DNA of 64,000 bases from Corella eumyota (taxonomy: Eukaryota > Chordata > Ascidiacea > Phlebobranchia > Corellidae). The notes below the pieces were generated by a model that searched no databases, was not told the DNA's origin, and was given only the letters and a program-made list of their open reading frames with translations. This document shows, piece after piece, positions 21,734 to 32,829 of this stretch; the stretch's first letter is position 1; every line of letters begins with the position of its first letter. The stretch is taken from assembly GCA_963082875.1 (NCBI GenBank), contig OY720102.1, positions 10,390,990 to 10,454,989 of the forward strand. Direction: 5' to 3'. The translations under genes were made by a program, and so were the position numbers.

Positions 21734-24226
21734 CAGTGGCGGCTCGTGGGTTAAATAAATGGGGGGGGGCTAATTTTAGAAAATCACAACACCGCTAGGG
21801 GGGTCTGGATCCCTCAGAAATATTGTAAATTATTCGCTGTAAACACGCTATTTTTACATTTAATAGTTAATTATTTAAAGTATAGGCCCTTTTACACGGC
21901 GTATGCAACGTAACGTCGTTCACACGTACGAAAGTTACGCAAGTTTTGTGTTGGGAGCAAAATTTACGCAAGATTTCGTAAGCGGGATACTTTTAGTAGA
22001 TATTGTTTATTAAAATTTAAAAAAAATCCCTAAAAATTGTAAAGTTAACGCAGCGCAGCGGTACCTGTCGTGTGAACATGCGTTAGGTTAAAAATTTTCC
22101 CTTACCCAGTGTTGAAAACAATTAAAATAATTTCTAATAAATATCGAGTTAGCAAGATTTTAATCTTAATTTATTATTGTCTATTTTCTTTATAATATAA
22201 AACGTATTTTGTATATTTTTAAATTCCGATTTTAATAGAGCTTGAGATGACACAATAAAAAGCAAAGTAGCATAATAGATTTCTTTTACTAAAAGCGTTT
22301 TTTAAGTTTAAAACCAAAAACGTGGGGAAAAAAATGGTGCAAGTTATGTAACAACTGACAATCAATCCATTCAAAAAAAAAATATTAAAAACAATTTATT
22401 GAACTTCTTGTTCATCTTGTCAGCTCTTCTATGAAATAACATGATATATCATTAAGTATTAAAATAAAGACACAACAGATTAAGTTTTTGTTAATAATCT
22501 ATTTCACTTTTTTCTTTTCTTTTGAATAAATATATTTTAAAAGTATATCAGACTTAGCTGTATGCTAAATAATTACCTAGAAAGTAAGTCTTATAGTTAA
22601 AATTAAAAAATTATAGAGTTTTTTCAAATAGTATTAATAAAACCATAAATAATATCATATATCACAAATCTCTCCCATCTTCTCCACATACTTAAATCTC
22701 CACCACCCCCTCTCCTTCCTTTTTTTCCTAGTCATTCTTCCTCTTTTCATTCTCTTTTCTGTACAATTACAACATCACTCTATGTATATGTTGTTGTCCT
22801 ACTCTTATTGTTTAAGTGTTTGTGTAATGTACATAACTATTCATAAATAGCCTATGTTTGCAATAAAAAAGGCTATTTATCTAATGGGCTATTCAAAAAG
22901 TATTTATTTTTACATAACTTACTTTAATTTTGAAAGCAATTTTTCCACCCATTGCACATGTTTTATCATGTAAGATCATTGGCCTTGTGATATAACAAAA
23001 AACTGTTTAACAGAATAACCATTTACGATAAATCTAAAAGGAATTGCAAATTGTATTAATATTAGTCGATTTATCTGGTTGAGCTGCAATAAAATCAACC
23101 TTACTTTTGTTAGTGTATTCCACCAACACAGTTTTAATAGTAAACCGACAGACAGAGAAGTGCACTTAATGACTGTTGCACTTACAAAATGCTCCTGTAA
23201 AATGATGTCGAACTAAGCTTTTAACTGCAAATAACCAAAATATTTCTTGATTACAAAAGTTTGCTGTTTAATTAACTTCTTACATATCAAAATGTCAGCG
23301 GTTTGATAAAGTTACTTAGAATGTGCCCTTTTTCTTTCAACTTTTTTATTGTGAGTTTCAACAGTTGTCTGTCATCCTAATCTATGACTGAATGTTTACA
23401 GTCACTAGTAAACTATGTACATTGCATGTTTTTTTTTCATTGGCAAACTTTATTTATGCTCTTTTGACAGGCAGGCAATCAGGCAACCTGCTCTTGAGTC
23501 TTCTTGTCAGGCAGTAAATCCATTATGATTATCTTTAAAAACTTGCCTTAATCGAAATTAAAAGCATTAATTAACATACAATTCTTTAAAAAGAATGCAA
23601 AAACTGATTTAAACTTGCTGTTTTAGCTTTAGCAAGGCTTAAGAGCGACCTTTTCATCATAAATATAATGTGAGAATATACTCGATCGAACGATTAGTAT
23701 TTCTATTTTTTTAACTTAAAAATATTATTTAAGGCCTTAAAACTTCCTTAAACAAGAATAAAATACCCAGTTTACACCTATTTTATTTTATTTTTGTTTA
23801 ATAGTTAAACAAAAACGATAAAATTTGTTAATATACAACGTTTGAAATTGCCAAAATATTTTGCAACTCTATGGTGGTCTTAGCCCCACATTTCGATCAA
23901 AGTTCTCAACTTTTTTCCAAATTTCGGAATTCTGACAGCAAAAACGGCGTGATGATATTTTGTATTTGGCAGCCCGTGGGGCTAATTTTGGTTTAGCCCT
24001 TACATGTTTACGCTACGTTTTTCGAAAATTTTTGCGTATTTTGTGGCCAAAATAGGCGCTATTTTTTAATATTTTAAATAATTTTAGCGAAAAACAGTGC
24101 AAAAAAATAAATATTATTTAAAAAATTTAATATTAATTAAAAAATATATATATAAATTAAAACATAAAACCATTAAAAAAAGTTGGGGGTTTTAGCCCCA
24201 TTAGCTACATACACGAGCCGCCACTG
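21734..24226 (-). mobile_element. ZMYM1-like hAT, copy 3, internally deleted and old
   Basis: The left end CAGTGGCGGCTCG and right end GAGCCGCCACTG are the same termini as copies 1 and 2. The 8-bp target ATATAGGT is duplicated exactly at 21726-21733 and 24227-24234. The element is 2493 bp, against 4574 bp for copy 2. A worn transposase remnant is readable on the minus strand at about 22900-23480, parallel to copy 1 at 480-1080 but heavily diverged and without a long frame. A pyrimidine-rich tract at 22676-22765 corresponds to the purine-rich tract of copy 2 near 62040-62165. The leader (23860-24200) is the best-preserved part. Confidence 0.93.
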
Positions 24227-24328
24227 ATATAGGTAAACAATGCAAAAGGCGATATAAATTATTGTATGCAACACGTTATATGCGATTAACACTACAACAC
24301 AATTAACAAATTAAAAAGAACAACTACA

Positions 24329-25131
24329 TTAACAACAGTTAATGCGATGGCTGAGCTTTTTGTTCTTTGCCAGAAGGGAAATACGAGGTTCAATGCATGA
24401 CAATGCACAAATCAAGTCATTTTCCACACACATGGCATTTCTAGATCTTGTTTTTAATGAAACAAGAGCTGAAAAAGCGGCTTCGCATAAGTAGGTTGAA
24501 CCAAATGGAAGCATATTTGGCTACTCGGGGATAAGAAGCACAGGCATTACACCAGAACGTTGTTAATTTAGAATTCTCAAATGCGGTCTTCATAGTCGAA
24601 TCATTTTTTAAATCGATAAATGGGCAGGGAAGAAAAGTTTGCATTGATCGGATTTCTCACTATTTTGAGATTCTCATTCATATCTGTGCGCTCTGGAAAG
24701 TAGTAGTCTAGTTCTTCGTCCAATTTGCACAAATGTTCTGTGACTTCTGCTGAAATATTTACAGAATTATTCGCTGTGGTTAGAACTGAGAGCCTGTCGA
24801 ACATGACAAAAACGTCTTTCATACCATGCATTTTCCACAACGCTAATTTGTCCACAAAGGCATTAAGTGAGTCGTAAAGATTTATCATATTGGTTTTACC
24901 CCCTTGCATGGATAAATTTGGCGTATTTAATTTTTCGAAGATGTCCGCTAAATATGCCAAGCGTTGTATGAACAAAGGATTACTGAAATAAGAGGCAAGT
25001 TCTTGTTTCTGCCTGCCTAAGAACTCTGCTAACTCTTCTCGCAGTTCAAACACCCTGGACAGCATGTTGCCCTTTGAAAGCCAACGCACATCTGTGTGGT
25101 ATAAGAGTGTAGTATGGTCTGACAGTGGCAC
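24329..25131 (-). pseudogene. C-terminal half of a Charlie-like (ZBED5/FAM200-type) hAT transposase
   Basis: The minus frame from 25131 reads LLYHTDVRWLSKGNMLSRVF and LREELAEFLGRQKQELA and on to NENLKIVRNP, the middle part of ZBED5/FAM200-type hAT transposases. A frame change near 24620-24640 leads into CPFIDLKNDSTMKTAF. A second near 24510 leads into the dimerisation domain (GSTYLCEAAFSALVSLKTRS, then DLICALSCIEPRISLLAKNK). The N-terminal finger and the first catalytic half are absent because the element is truncated to the right. At least two frame breaks are present, so it is not functional. Confidence 0.85.
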
Positions 25132-25578
25132 ATTACTAGCATGTTTTTTTATAAATTGCTAGCTTACCCTTTTTTACTACCCCTAATAATTAATAGATGC
25201 CTGTTACTAAGTTTAAATTAAACTTTTTTGGAGCTATAACCTAGTTATCATTAATCGTATTTTATTCTTTTTGTCATGTTTACAAATTTGCTTTGGGTAA
25301 AATTCATAGTGATAAGCTAGTACTAAACGACAGCCCAATACAAAACGCAAATCAGGAAGGCCGAAAATGGCATTTAGCGTTACCAAATTAATGTGTATAA
25401 TTTTAATAAATAAAAGTAGTCTATCTTTTATTATTACCAAACCCATATTTCTAATTTTGCATAACATTAATACCCTTTAAATAGAAAATTGCAATATTAA
25501 ATGTATAACAAAGGTGTTTTGAAATTAAAATACTTGGCACTGACACTCCTCGGCCAATTCGAAAAAACAAAATTTGCG

Positions 25579-25845
25579 TTTGACTTTACGTTTGCAAATG
25601 CGTTTGACTTTGCGTTTACGTTTGCAAATGCGTTTGACTTTGCGTTGCGTTTGCAAATGCGATTGACTTTGCGTTGCGTTTGACTTTCCAATTGCGTTTA
25701 CGTTTGCAAATGCGTTTCACTTTGCGTTTGCAAATGTGTTTGACTTTGCGTTTACATTTGCAAATGCGTTTGACTTTGCGTTTACGTTTGCAATTGCGTT
25801 TGATTATGCGTTTACGTTTGCAAATGCGTTTGCTACTTTAATTAA
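25579..25845. repeat. About 30-bp minisatellite in the right arm of the outer element
   Basis: About nine imperfect units built from GCGTTTGACTTTGCG and TTTACGTTTGCAAAT, some shortened to half units. The left arm of the outer element at 20690-20725 has only one such unit, so the array expanded on one side only. Short open frames on both strands (peptides such as FDFAFTFANA) are by-products of the repeat. Confidence 0.88.
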
Positions 25846-25859
25846 AATTGGCCACCATA

Positions 25860-26900
25860 CGCTTGTACCGATTTATAATGCGACTTGTTTTGATTAAAAA
25901 AAACACCTTACTTTATTTTTTTGCATTAATTAAAATACCACAAACAAAAAAATTAACGATTCTGTTTGATAAGGTAAGTTTTTATTTATAGTGTATATTT
26001 ATGGTAATTAAAGTTCTGATGGATATAAATACATTTATTAAAACTACAATTAAATTACGTAAAAACTTAGTTTAAAAAAGAAAAGAAATATATTTATTTA
26101 TAAGGATTTTTGAATAATAATTTGGATTTGTTGGCATTAAAGCTAGTTTTAAGTGCTGTTTAAGGAAAACTATGTGTATACAAGAAATATACAACAAAAC
26201 TACGGTTTAACATCGATAAATTAGTAAATATTTACAATTTTAAATAGTTAATATGTACATTTAAATTACAAAGCAATTAAGAGTGTTTATTGTTTACAGG
26301 AAGTTATATTTATATAGAAGAAATACAGTACAAAGTTAGAGTTTATATATATGCAAAATTTTTACAAAAAATTATTTTAAGGACAATTTAATTATTTTGC
26401 CACTAGTAAGTGGAGTACGAACTAAAATATTTTGTTGTCATGGCAAAATGCACATGTTTAAAACAATTGTTTTTGGTTAAAAATTTGGTCAATTTTTGAG
26501 TTTAAAACTGGTTTTCATGTACTAAGTATATTACTTATTGTTTATTTATTGTACTGTTATACTTGTTGGTACTATTTTAGCAGTTTTAATAGATTGATTT
26601 GAAAAAATTTGGATAATAATGTTATTTTAAATTTATTTTGTTGAAATTGCATTTTTTAATTGTTTTACATAAGGTTATAGAAAGGAATTATTGCTTATTA
26701 AACACGATGACATGTTTTTGATTATATTCAGGTAGTTAATATTTAAAAATAATAATTAAACTGTTTTAGGTGTTAAAATTTATTTTTGCATTTATTTTTA
26801 GGTCAGAATAATTTTTTAAGTTACTGCTGAGTTATGTTCAAATGCTGTTATGGTTTTAGTGATAATCTGTGAATATAAGCTGTGATTTTTGCTGTTTTCA
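25860..26900. other. AT-rich stretch without a recognisable gene
   Basis: No frame, tandem repeat or terminal repeat was recognised. It may include the 3' trailer of the adjacent minus-strand LINE, but no poly(A)-like end or target duplication was found. Confidence 0.45.
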
Positions 26901-26928
26901 AGGGTGAGTTGAAAGTATAAAGTTTTTT

Positions 26929-28760
26929 TTAAGAGGATAGAATAGTTGGTAAAGAAATGTTAAATTTTTCATGGCAAATTTGGTTTCTTTGTTTCCAGAT
27001 TTTTTGATGTAAAATTGAATGAAGAAGAATATAATGACCAAGGTCGGAATTATCAAAAATGTTGTGGTGTTGGCCGGATAGAAAGGTAAAGATGTTATTA
27101 GTTAAAGTAAGTAAAGGTTGGATTTGTTTACAAGCATAAAAAGTGTGAAACGAAGTTTTGTACGCGGCTTTGTTGCAAAACAGGCAATGTGAGTTGTTGT
27201 CTAAATTAAAATGCATGTATGTAGATTTAAGTGGTAACATGTTATGTATAAGTTTAAAGTTAAATGTTTTGGTGCTGTTGGTTTAAATTTTACTGTGTAT
27301 GTGTGACCATGGAATTGTAGAATTGGTTGTTATAATTGTTTTACATCAATTGTTTTTAAGTTATGTTGTTTTTGTTTATAATTGTAATGTAAATTGTTTT
27401 TGTTTGTGTTGTCAATATGTGGTATTGTGTTAAGTGGTAAGATGTTGTGTAGTTTGGAAAGTGTGTGTCCTATGTGATATACTATGAGAGTGTCCTGTAT
27501 GGTCGGTAGGTTTGCATTTAATCTGTATTTGGTGTGTGAAAAAAGTGGTCTTATGTAAAAAGGGTATGCGTATGTTTGTATGTCTGGAAATAAAATAGCC
27601 TCTGCATGTCTGTTGTAGTATCAGTGTTTTATATGTGATATTTGGGTGTGTTTTTTCTAGTTCATATGTGAGGAATGTGTTGTTTAGTTTTGATAGGATA
27701 TGTTGTGGTATGGGATATATGCTGGCTATTGCTCGTATGTGGGGCAGTAGTCTTGTTTTGTGTTCAAGTTTAGTATAATGTTGTTTTAAATTCTCGTTTT
27801 CTGTTGTAATTTTGTTGTATGTTGTATTCCATGATTTAAATTTGTGAAGATATGCCTATTTGTATGTTAAGAGGTGAAATGTGTGTGTAATTAGGGTGTA
27901 TGTTTTGTGGTATATTCTGTGTTTTAATATTGCGGTTAGTAATTAATGTATTTGTTTTGTTGTGATTGAGTGTAAGTCCAGATGCATGTTCAAATAATTG
28001 TAGTGTTTTATAAGCTGAGTGTATTGACCAAGGTGTGGATAGTGTAAGGGTTGTGTCATCCGCATATGAAATTGATTTGATAATATTTTGGTCTGTTTTG
28101 TGTATTCTTTTGATTGTGTTATCTGTGTCTATTTGTTGTATTAGTGGTTTAATTGAAAGTGTGAATAGGTGTAAGCTTAGTGAGTCTTTTTGTCGAATTT
28201 ATTTTTGATGTGTACTAGTGAAGTGATATTTGTTTATGTGAACGTGTGATGTGGCGTCTGTATTTAGTGATTTAAAAATGTTAATGAATGTGATTGGAAA
28301 GTTAAATTTGGCAAATGTGTTTAGTAGGTATGTGTTGAATCAAATGCTTTTTTGAAATCTAGTGATATGATATGGTATTGTTTATGTCGTGTTGTGGATA
28401 AATTGTATATGTCCCTCAGCAACAAGCTTGCGCCTGCTGTTGATTTGTTGTGCAAATTGTGTGTGTGATAGTAAGGTGTGAGTGATATTTTTTAGTCTGT
28501 TGGCCAAAATGCAAGTGAAAATTTTGATGTCAATGTTTAGTAATGATATTGGTCTAAAGTTTTCTAAAAGTGAATATAAATTGTATATTAATGTTATAGT
28601 GCCTGTTTTAAATTGTTGCGGTATTTTGCCTGTTGTTAAAAAAATGTTAAATAGTTTGAGTAATGTATTTTGAAGTGTGCCTGGTATGTTTTGTAGAGTT
28701 CGTATGTTAGTCCGTATGGCCCAGATGTTTTTTGTGTTTATTTTATTATATCATGTTTAT
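26929..28760 (-). mobile_element. 5'-truncated LINE with reverse transcriptase remnants (L1/Tx1-like)
   Basis: On the minus strand the usual order of a LINE second ORF can be followed. Near 28550: TITLIYN, then LENFRPISLLNIDIKIF, the first fingers motif. Near 28390: HNKSTAGASLLLRDIY and YHIISLDFKKAFDS. Near 28160: KDSLSLHLF. Near 28070: ISYADDTTLTLS, which carries the YADD catalytic aspartates. At the C-terminus (27240-26929): SHCLFCNKAAYKTSFHTFYA, a zf-RVT-like Cys/His motif followed by W. The endonuclease part is missing (truncation near 28760, where Gypsy debris begins). Frame changes (for example near 28340 and between 28700 and 28630) make it inactive. ENxRPISLLN with ILANRLK is typical of L1/Tx1-type elements, but the clade is my judgement. 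Confidence 0.85.
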
Positions 28761-28802
28761 TTTATTACATGTAATTAGAAGCATGTTTGTTTAACTACAA
28801 GC

Positions 28803-29620
28803 ATGTTTGTTTTTAAAAAAGGAAGACCTATAGTCTATGCATCGAGATCAATGACTCGAGCTGAAGTCAATTATGCTCAAATAGAGAAAGAAATGTTGAC
28901 CATAGTATTTGGAACATCAAAATTCCATCAGTATATTTATGAAAAAGAATCAATTATAGTGGAATCTAATCATAAGCCACTGGAATCAATTTTAAAGAAA
29001 CCCTTAAATAAAGCTCCACCAATACTACAATAATTATTTCTACGTCTATAAACATATGACATTAAATTTAAATATGTTCCGGGTAAATTTATGTATGTCG
29101 CAGATAAGAATCAATCTGATATTGAACTTGAAGAAAACATAGTTCGAGTAATACACTCTCTTATTTTGAACTTCCTGTTACTGCTGCAATATATAAAAAA
29201 ATTAAAATGACAACAAAACAAGATGCAGTACTACAGAAAATTGTAAAATACTGTGATCAAGAATTGCCCCGACTTTGATAAAAATCAAAAGGTACAAAAG
29301 CATTACTATGATAGAAGTAAGAAGACTTCGTCTCATCTCAAAAAAAGATGTGGTAAGGTACAGAAAAGATAAACATTGGAAGAAAGCAGTAATCACGAGC
29401 AAACGCTCAAAACCGCGTTTAACAATATTAGAAATGAACATGGTCAATTGAGGCGAAATCGGTACTGTGATTAATGTATTAACTTGTGTAGTATTAAATT
29501 CCTAAACCAAGTGTTAATTAAATTGCTTGTTACATATCGTGTTTGCATACCTAAGGCATGCCCCTGATTTAATTCATATGTGTAATCTTTACTTCAGAAG
29601 AAGAGGGGTGTAATGATTTT
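28803..29620 (+). mobile_element. Ty3/Gypsy fragment (RNase H to start of 3' LTR), fossil
   Basis: The plus strand encodes RNase H-type sequence (FKKGRPIVYASRSMTRAEVN, then a tether-like segment with LKTYDIKFKYVPGKF). It then passes a non-coding stretch to a purine-rich tract (AGAAGAAGAGGGG near 29600) followed by TGTAATGATT, which looks like a polypurine tract and LTR start. A related fragment lies in the opposite direction at 44735-45690. Most of the element upstream (Gag, protease, first part of reverse transcriptase) is absent. It is broken, with several breaks, and is best regarded as an old partial copy abutting the LINE. The LTR beyond 29620 could not be delimited. Confidence 0.85.
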
Positions 29621-30096
29621 AACAATGCTCAGCAAATAAACGTTTTATAGCGCAATAATAAAACAGACGCCAAAACCTATAGTCTGTAGAAAGCGTAACA
29701 ACAACTTTATTTTTAGATTTTCCAAGACAATATAAAACCTTGTTGCAGGCACAACAAGTTACGACAGTTCCCCATATCTTCTCGAACATTGGCAATGCAA
29801 ACAAAAAGGGTGAACAAGGAGCATACGCTCTCCTCCAGACTTTCAAACGGGTCACGATTTTCTGACTGCAACTATTCCCTGTAAGCCGACATTTGACACG
29901 CACATCTCTACAAACCCCACAGATGGCTCGTCTACTTTAACGCCCAAGCTGGCTCAACTACGCCCACAGAGGCTCATTTATCGTTCCTTTTCAATGTCAC
30001 TCGTCGCAAGCAAGCCCAAGATACAGCTCAAGAATAAGGAAGATAGCAACACGTCAACCAGTTCACTCATCAATTTCCATTCGTTTTTCCAAAGAA

Positions 30097-30287
30097 GATT
30101 CTGCCGAATTTTTATATGCCAGGAATGCACAACTTTCTGCAAGGGGGGTAATAAGCCTAGATTCTGCCGAATTTTTATATGCCAGGAATGCACAACTTTC
30201 TCCAAGGGGGGGTAATAAGCCTAGATTCTGCCAAATTTTTAAATGCCAGGAATGCACAACTTTCTCCAAGGGGGGTAATAAGCCTAT
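30097..30287 (+). repeat. Three tandem 63-bp units
   Basis: Units start at 30097, 30160 and 30224. Each begins GATTCTGCC(G/A)AATTTTTA and continues through GCCAGGAATGCACAACTTTC to a G-rich run and GTAATAAGCCTA. Differences are a few substitutions and a 6-8 base variation in the G run. Open frames over it on both strands are repeat artefacts. Confidence 0.93.
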
Positions 30288-30432
30288 TACAATCAATTCT
30301 AAGTTTAAGCTAGTCAAATGTCATTGACCGAACACGTACAACAATTATTCTTGTTACAACGGGCGTCAACTTCAAACAATGCACACTAAAAAAACTGATT
30401 CGAAATTAGTGCCACGCGTTGCCAAATAAAAA

Positions 30433-31622
30433 AAATCTTAAACCCGTTTTTGCCGTCAGAATTCCAAAATTTCAAAAAAAAGTTGAGAACTTAAATCAAA
30501 AAGTGGGGCTAATTTTGATTTAGTCCAACAATAAGTTGCAAAGTAATTTGGCAATTTATAACTTCGCGACTTTTATAAGTTTGACGTTTAATTGATTTAT
30601 AAATAAAAATATGAAATATTATTTAAAACATAAATTAGGTGTTTACTTATTTTTTAAGCAGGTAATAAGACTTCAGCAAATAAAAATAACCGGTTAGATT
30701 TAAAAAAAATTTCATGAAGATCGTGCACGTATCTGGGGTGGCATTACGAAACTTGTTAAGTTAACGATCTCGTTAGTTATACGTCATTAGCGAGCGAGAA
30801 CGTCACTTAGCGAGAAAATCGGTATTACGAAACAAAAAATGTCACTTTTAACGAACGAAAAAGCACAAATTTTAGCGAGTAGAATTTACCGTCCGTTAAC
30901 TTAGCGAGGAGTATTTAACCTTGTTTATTGCTATGTTAAACATTGAATATATTTTTGCGGTACATAAAACTTGCATGTTATTGAAAAAAATAAATTTTAA
31001 AATAGCTAAATAAATGCTTAAAAATATCTCTAAATGTTGGTATTTCGAATAAACTAAACTATCGGCCATACGCGATTTACTTGTGTTTTAAAATAGTTTA
31101 TATTAACAAAGTGCAAATGTACGCGACTATGTTATCAACAAATGGGTTACTCTTTCAGTGTGGCTTTCTAGTATGGTTTTCTAAAAGTTGTTAGAGACAA
31201 AATGTTTTATTTGTTTAAATAAATACAAGTGTAAAAAACCTATATTTTGTTTTGTTAAGTAATGCGTTCTAAAAAATGCGTTTAGTATAAAAGCACCCTC
31301 GTGGATATGATGTAATATCGCCGCTTTAATGTAGCCTGTATTATTGTGTAAAAACGTAAGTCACTTTGCGTAGCTTAAAATTCCTTCTTTTGCACTCTTT
31401 CATTTTTAACAAACTAGGTGGTGCCCATTTAGTTAACGAGCGAGATAGCTCGCTAAATTTTGACGCATTAGCAAGCTCGTTTAATTTAACTTAACGAGTT
31501 TCGTAATGCCGCCCCTGGTAGAATCAGTTAACTAAGAATTCCCGCATATCATTTTTTAGTAAAAAAATTAATTTTGATTTGGTTTTTAGAATTTGTTAGT
31601 CTATTTTTATTTATTGATTAAA
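30433..31622 (+). mobile_element. 5' leader fragment of a ZMYM1-like hAT, split by a MITE
   Basis: Segments 30433-30735 and 31518-31622 align collinearly with copy 2 at about 58638-58965 and 58995-59105. Shared phrases include AAAGTGGGGCTAA near 30506 and GGTAATAAG near 30661. The terminus and the transposase are both missing. Divergence is clearly higher than between copies 1 and 2, so this is an older relic. The Harbinger MITE at 30736-31514 inserted into it. Confidence 0.8.
30736..31514. mobile_element. PIF/Harbinger-type MITE, copy A
   Basis: The left end GGGTGGCATTACGAAAC and right end GTTTCGTAATGCCGCCC are inverted with one mismatch. The 3-bp target CTG is duplicated (30733-30735 and 31515-31517). 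GGG(T/C)GG...-type ends with 3-bp duplications are typical of PIF/Harbinger. Inside the ends, a second ring of inverted words (TTAACGA, TTAGCGAGC(G/T)) is present on both sides, and a second copy of the terminal word (GGTATTACGAAAC near 30819) lies about 80 bases in. 779 bp, non-coding. Confidence 0.92.
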
Positions 31623-31919
31623 AGCCAAATATTTACTTTTAATGTGTTTTTTTAGTTTTGAGCATCTGTAGGTACTACTAAAATATAAAGATTATTTCAA
31701 CGAGCATTTAAAGTAAGAAGTTAACCAATTTGTATTAGTTCTCATTTTTTAAAACAAGGTTACCTATAAAAGTAGATTTTTGATTCTTGTGTAAACTTAA
31801 AGATATTAATCATTTTATGTTATTTATATTGTAGATTTAAATCGCGTAATTTATGTTTATACTGTATTGTAATTAAATTTAAAAACCAAAATGACTATGT
31901 ATGTTGTTTAATTATAAAA

Positions 31920-32720
31920 CATTTTTACAAGTAGTCTTGCAAGTCCACGGCGAATGTTAGGAAAGGAAGCTTTTTTAAAAGGTCCCACCTTCCGCTGGCA
32001 CAGCTTCTGGAATTGATAATGTTGTGGTCCCTTGATCTACCGAATGCAACCGTTACGATCATGTCAGGAGTATCAACAAAAACCATTGTAGATTGGTTTT
32101 TCTTCAATAGAGATGTAGGTTTAACATTAAATAATGTAAAATAGTTATTATCAAATGCATTTGTTATTATTTTTTTTTGTAGATTTGCAGCCACGTGCTG
32201 CTGTCTACTCCGCACGTAATTGGTGGGCCTTATTTCGCGGCATAAGCCCGGAAACAGGCAGGGCCGTCCAGTAGGCATTGACACCACAACCAATTATGTT
32301 ACATACACGTTAAACTTTTTAAAACTAGTGAGACACAATTACAACTACAATTTAATTTTAGGCAATGCTTTTTGGATTTAGTGCCAAATTGCACTAGGCA
32401 AACACTGGAAGAAATAATTCGTAGGTACGTTGCGGTAGGAACGACAATCCACACCGACGGTTGGGCGGCGAATAACAAATTAGGAAGTAAATACACTGCC
32501 ATTTTTTTAATTTTTACTAGTAGCTATCTGCTTTAAAAATATTTCAACATCACCAGATTTGGGTTTTATTTACCGAACAATTTGTTACACCGGGAGGTGT
32601 AACACCAACGACATCGAATCAATGTGGGGTGAGATGAAGCGCAAGTTTAAGCGGATAAAGGGAATCCCAAGAGAAAACTTGCCGGGGTATTTTGGACGAA
32701 TGGTTGTGGCGCCATCAATA
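31920..32720 (+). mobile_element. Merlin (IS1595/ISXO2-like DDE) transposon remnant
   Basis: The plus strand holds three matching pieces of an ISXO2-like transposase. At 31965-32140: SFFKRSHLPLAQLLELIMLW, then VSTKTIVDWFFFNRDV. At about 32345-32485: TLEEIIRRYVAVGTTIHTDG, then WAANNKLGSKY, in which HTDGW carries a catalytic Asp. At about 32555-32700: GFIYRTICYTGRCNTNDIES, then MWGEMKRKFKRIKGIPREN, in which NDIESMW is the region of the last catalytic residue. A segment near 32190 (SHVLLSTPHVIGGPYF) fits the IGGP block before the first Asp, but the Asp itself is not visible. The gaps contain frame changes and may include introns. A run of about 14 C follows at 32748. Termini and duplications were not found. 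Confidence 0.8.
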
Positions 32721-32829
32721 TCAAAGAGCGCCATTTCCAGGAGTTCGCCCCCCCCCCCCCACTTTAAAACGGCCCTTTTTAGGGCCACCTTTTGTATAAA
32801 AGAGATTGAAGTAAAATGAAAAACAAATA

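Larger units (their letters stand above)
21376..25160 (-). mobile_element. Charlie-like hAT, right end missing, interrupted by another hAT
   Basis: The left end reads CAGGGCTTCCCAACCTTTTT, a typical terminal sequence of Charlie-type hATs, followed by GTGGCCCA repeats as in that group. The coding remnant at 24329-25131 lies on the minus strand, so this is the element's 3' end. A matching right terminus (AAAAAGGTTGGGAAGC...CTG) was not found before 25500, so the 5' part is truncated. The ZMYM1-like hAT at 21734-24226 is inserted between this end and the transposase. Confidence 0.75.
20631..25859. mobile_element. Outer TIR element holding two nested hATs
   Basis: The left arm 20631-20758 starts TATGGTGGCC and the right arm 25535-25859 ends GGCCACCATA. 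Both arms share, in inverted order, GTAGCAAACGCATTTGCAAA and a GGCCGAGGA(A/G)TG segment. The left arm carries about 27 extra bases (TATATAGGGCCACT and on), and the right arm is enlarged by tandem repeats. No target duplication is clear and no transposase of its own was recognised in the unfilled parts (20760-21375, 25160-25530), so it is probably non-autonomous. The arms could also be two independent inverted copies of one repeat. Confidence 0.55.

Noticed and set aside
23900-24200. Possible separate repeat with AGCCCCA and TTGGTTTAGCCC phrases
   Set aside because: It is the leader of the ZMYM1-like hAT family, shared with 1980-2310 and 58440-58760.
25497-25691. Asn/Ala/Phe-rich peptides on both strands
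   Set aside because: Both come from the 30-bp minisatellite in the outer element's right arm.
30097-30287. Three regular 63-bp repeats as a CRISPR-like array
   Set aside because: The units are contiguous tandem repeats without unique spacers, in a eukaryotic context.
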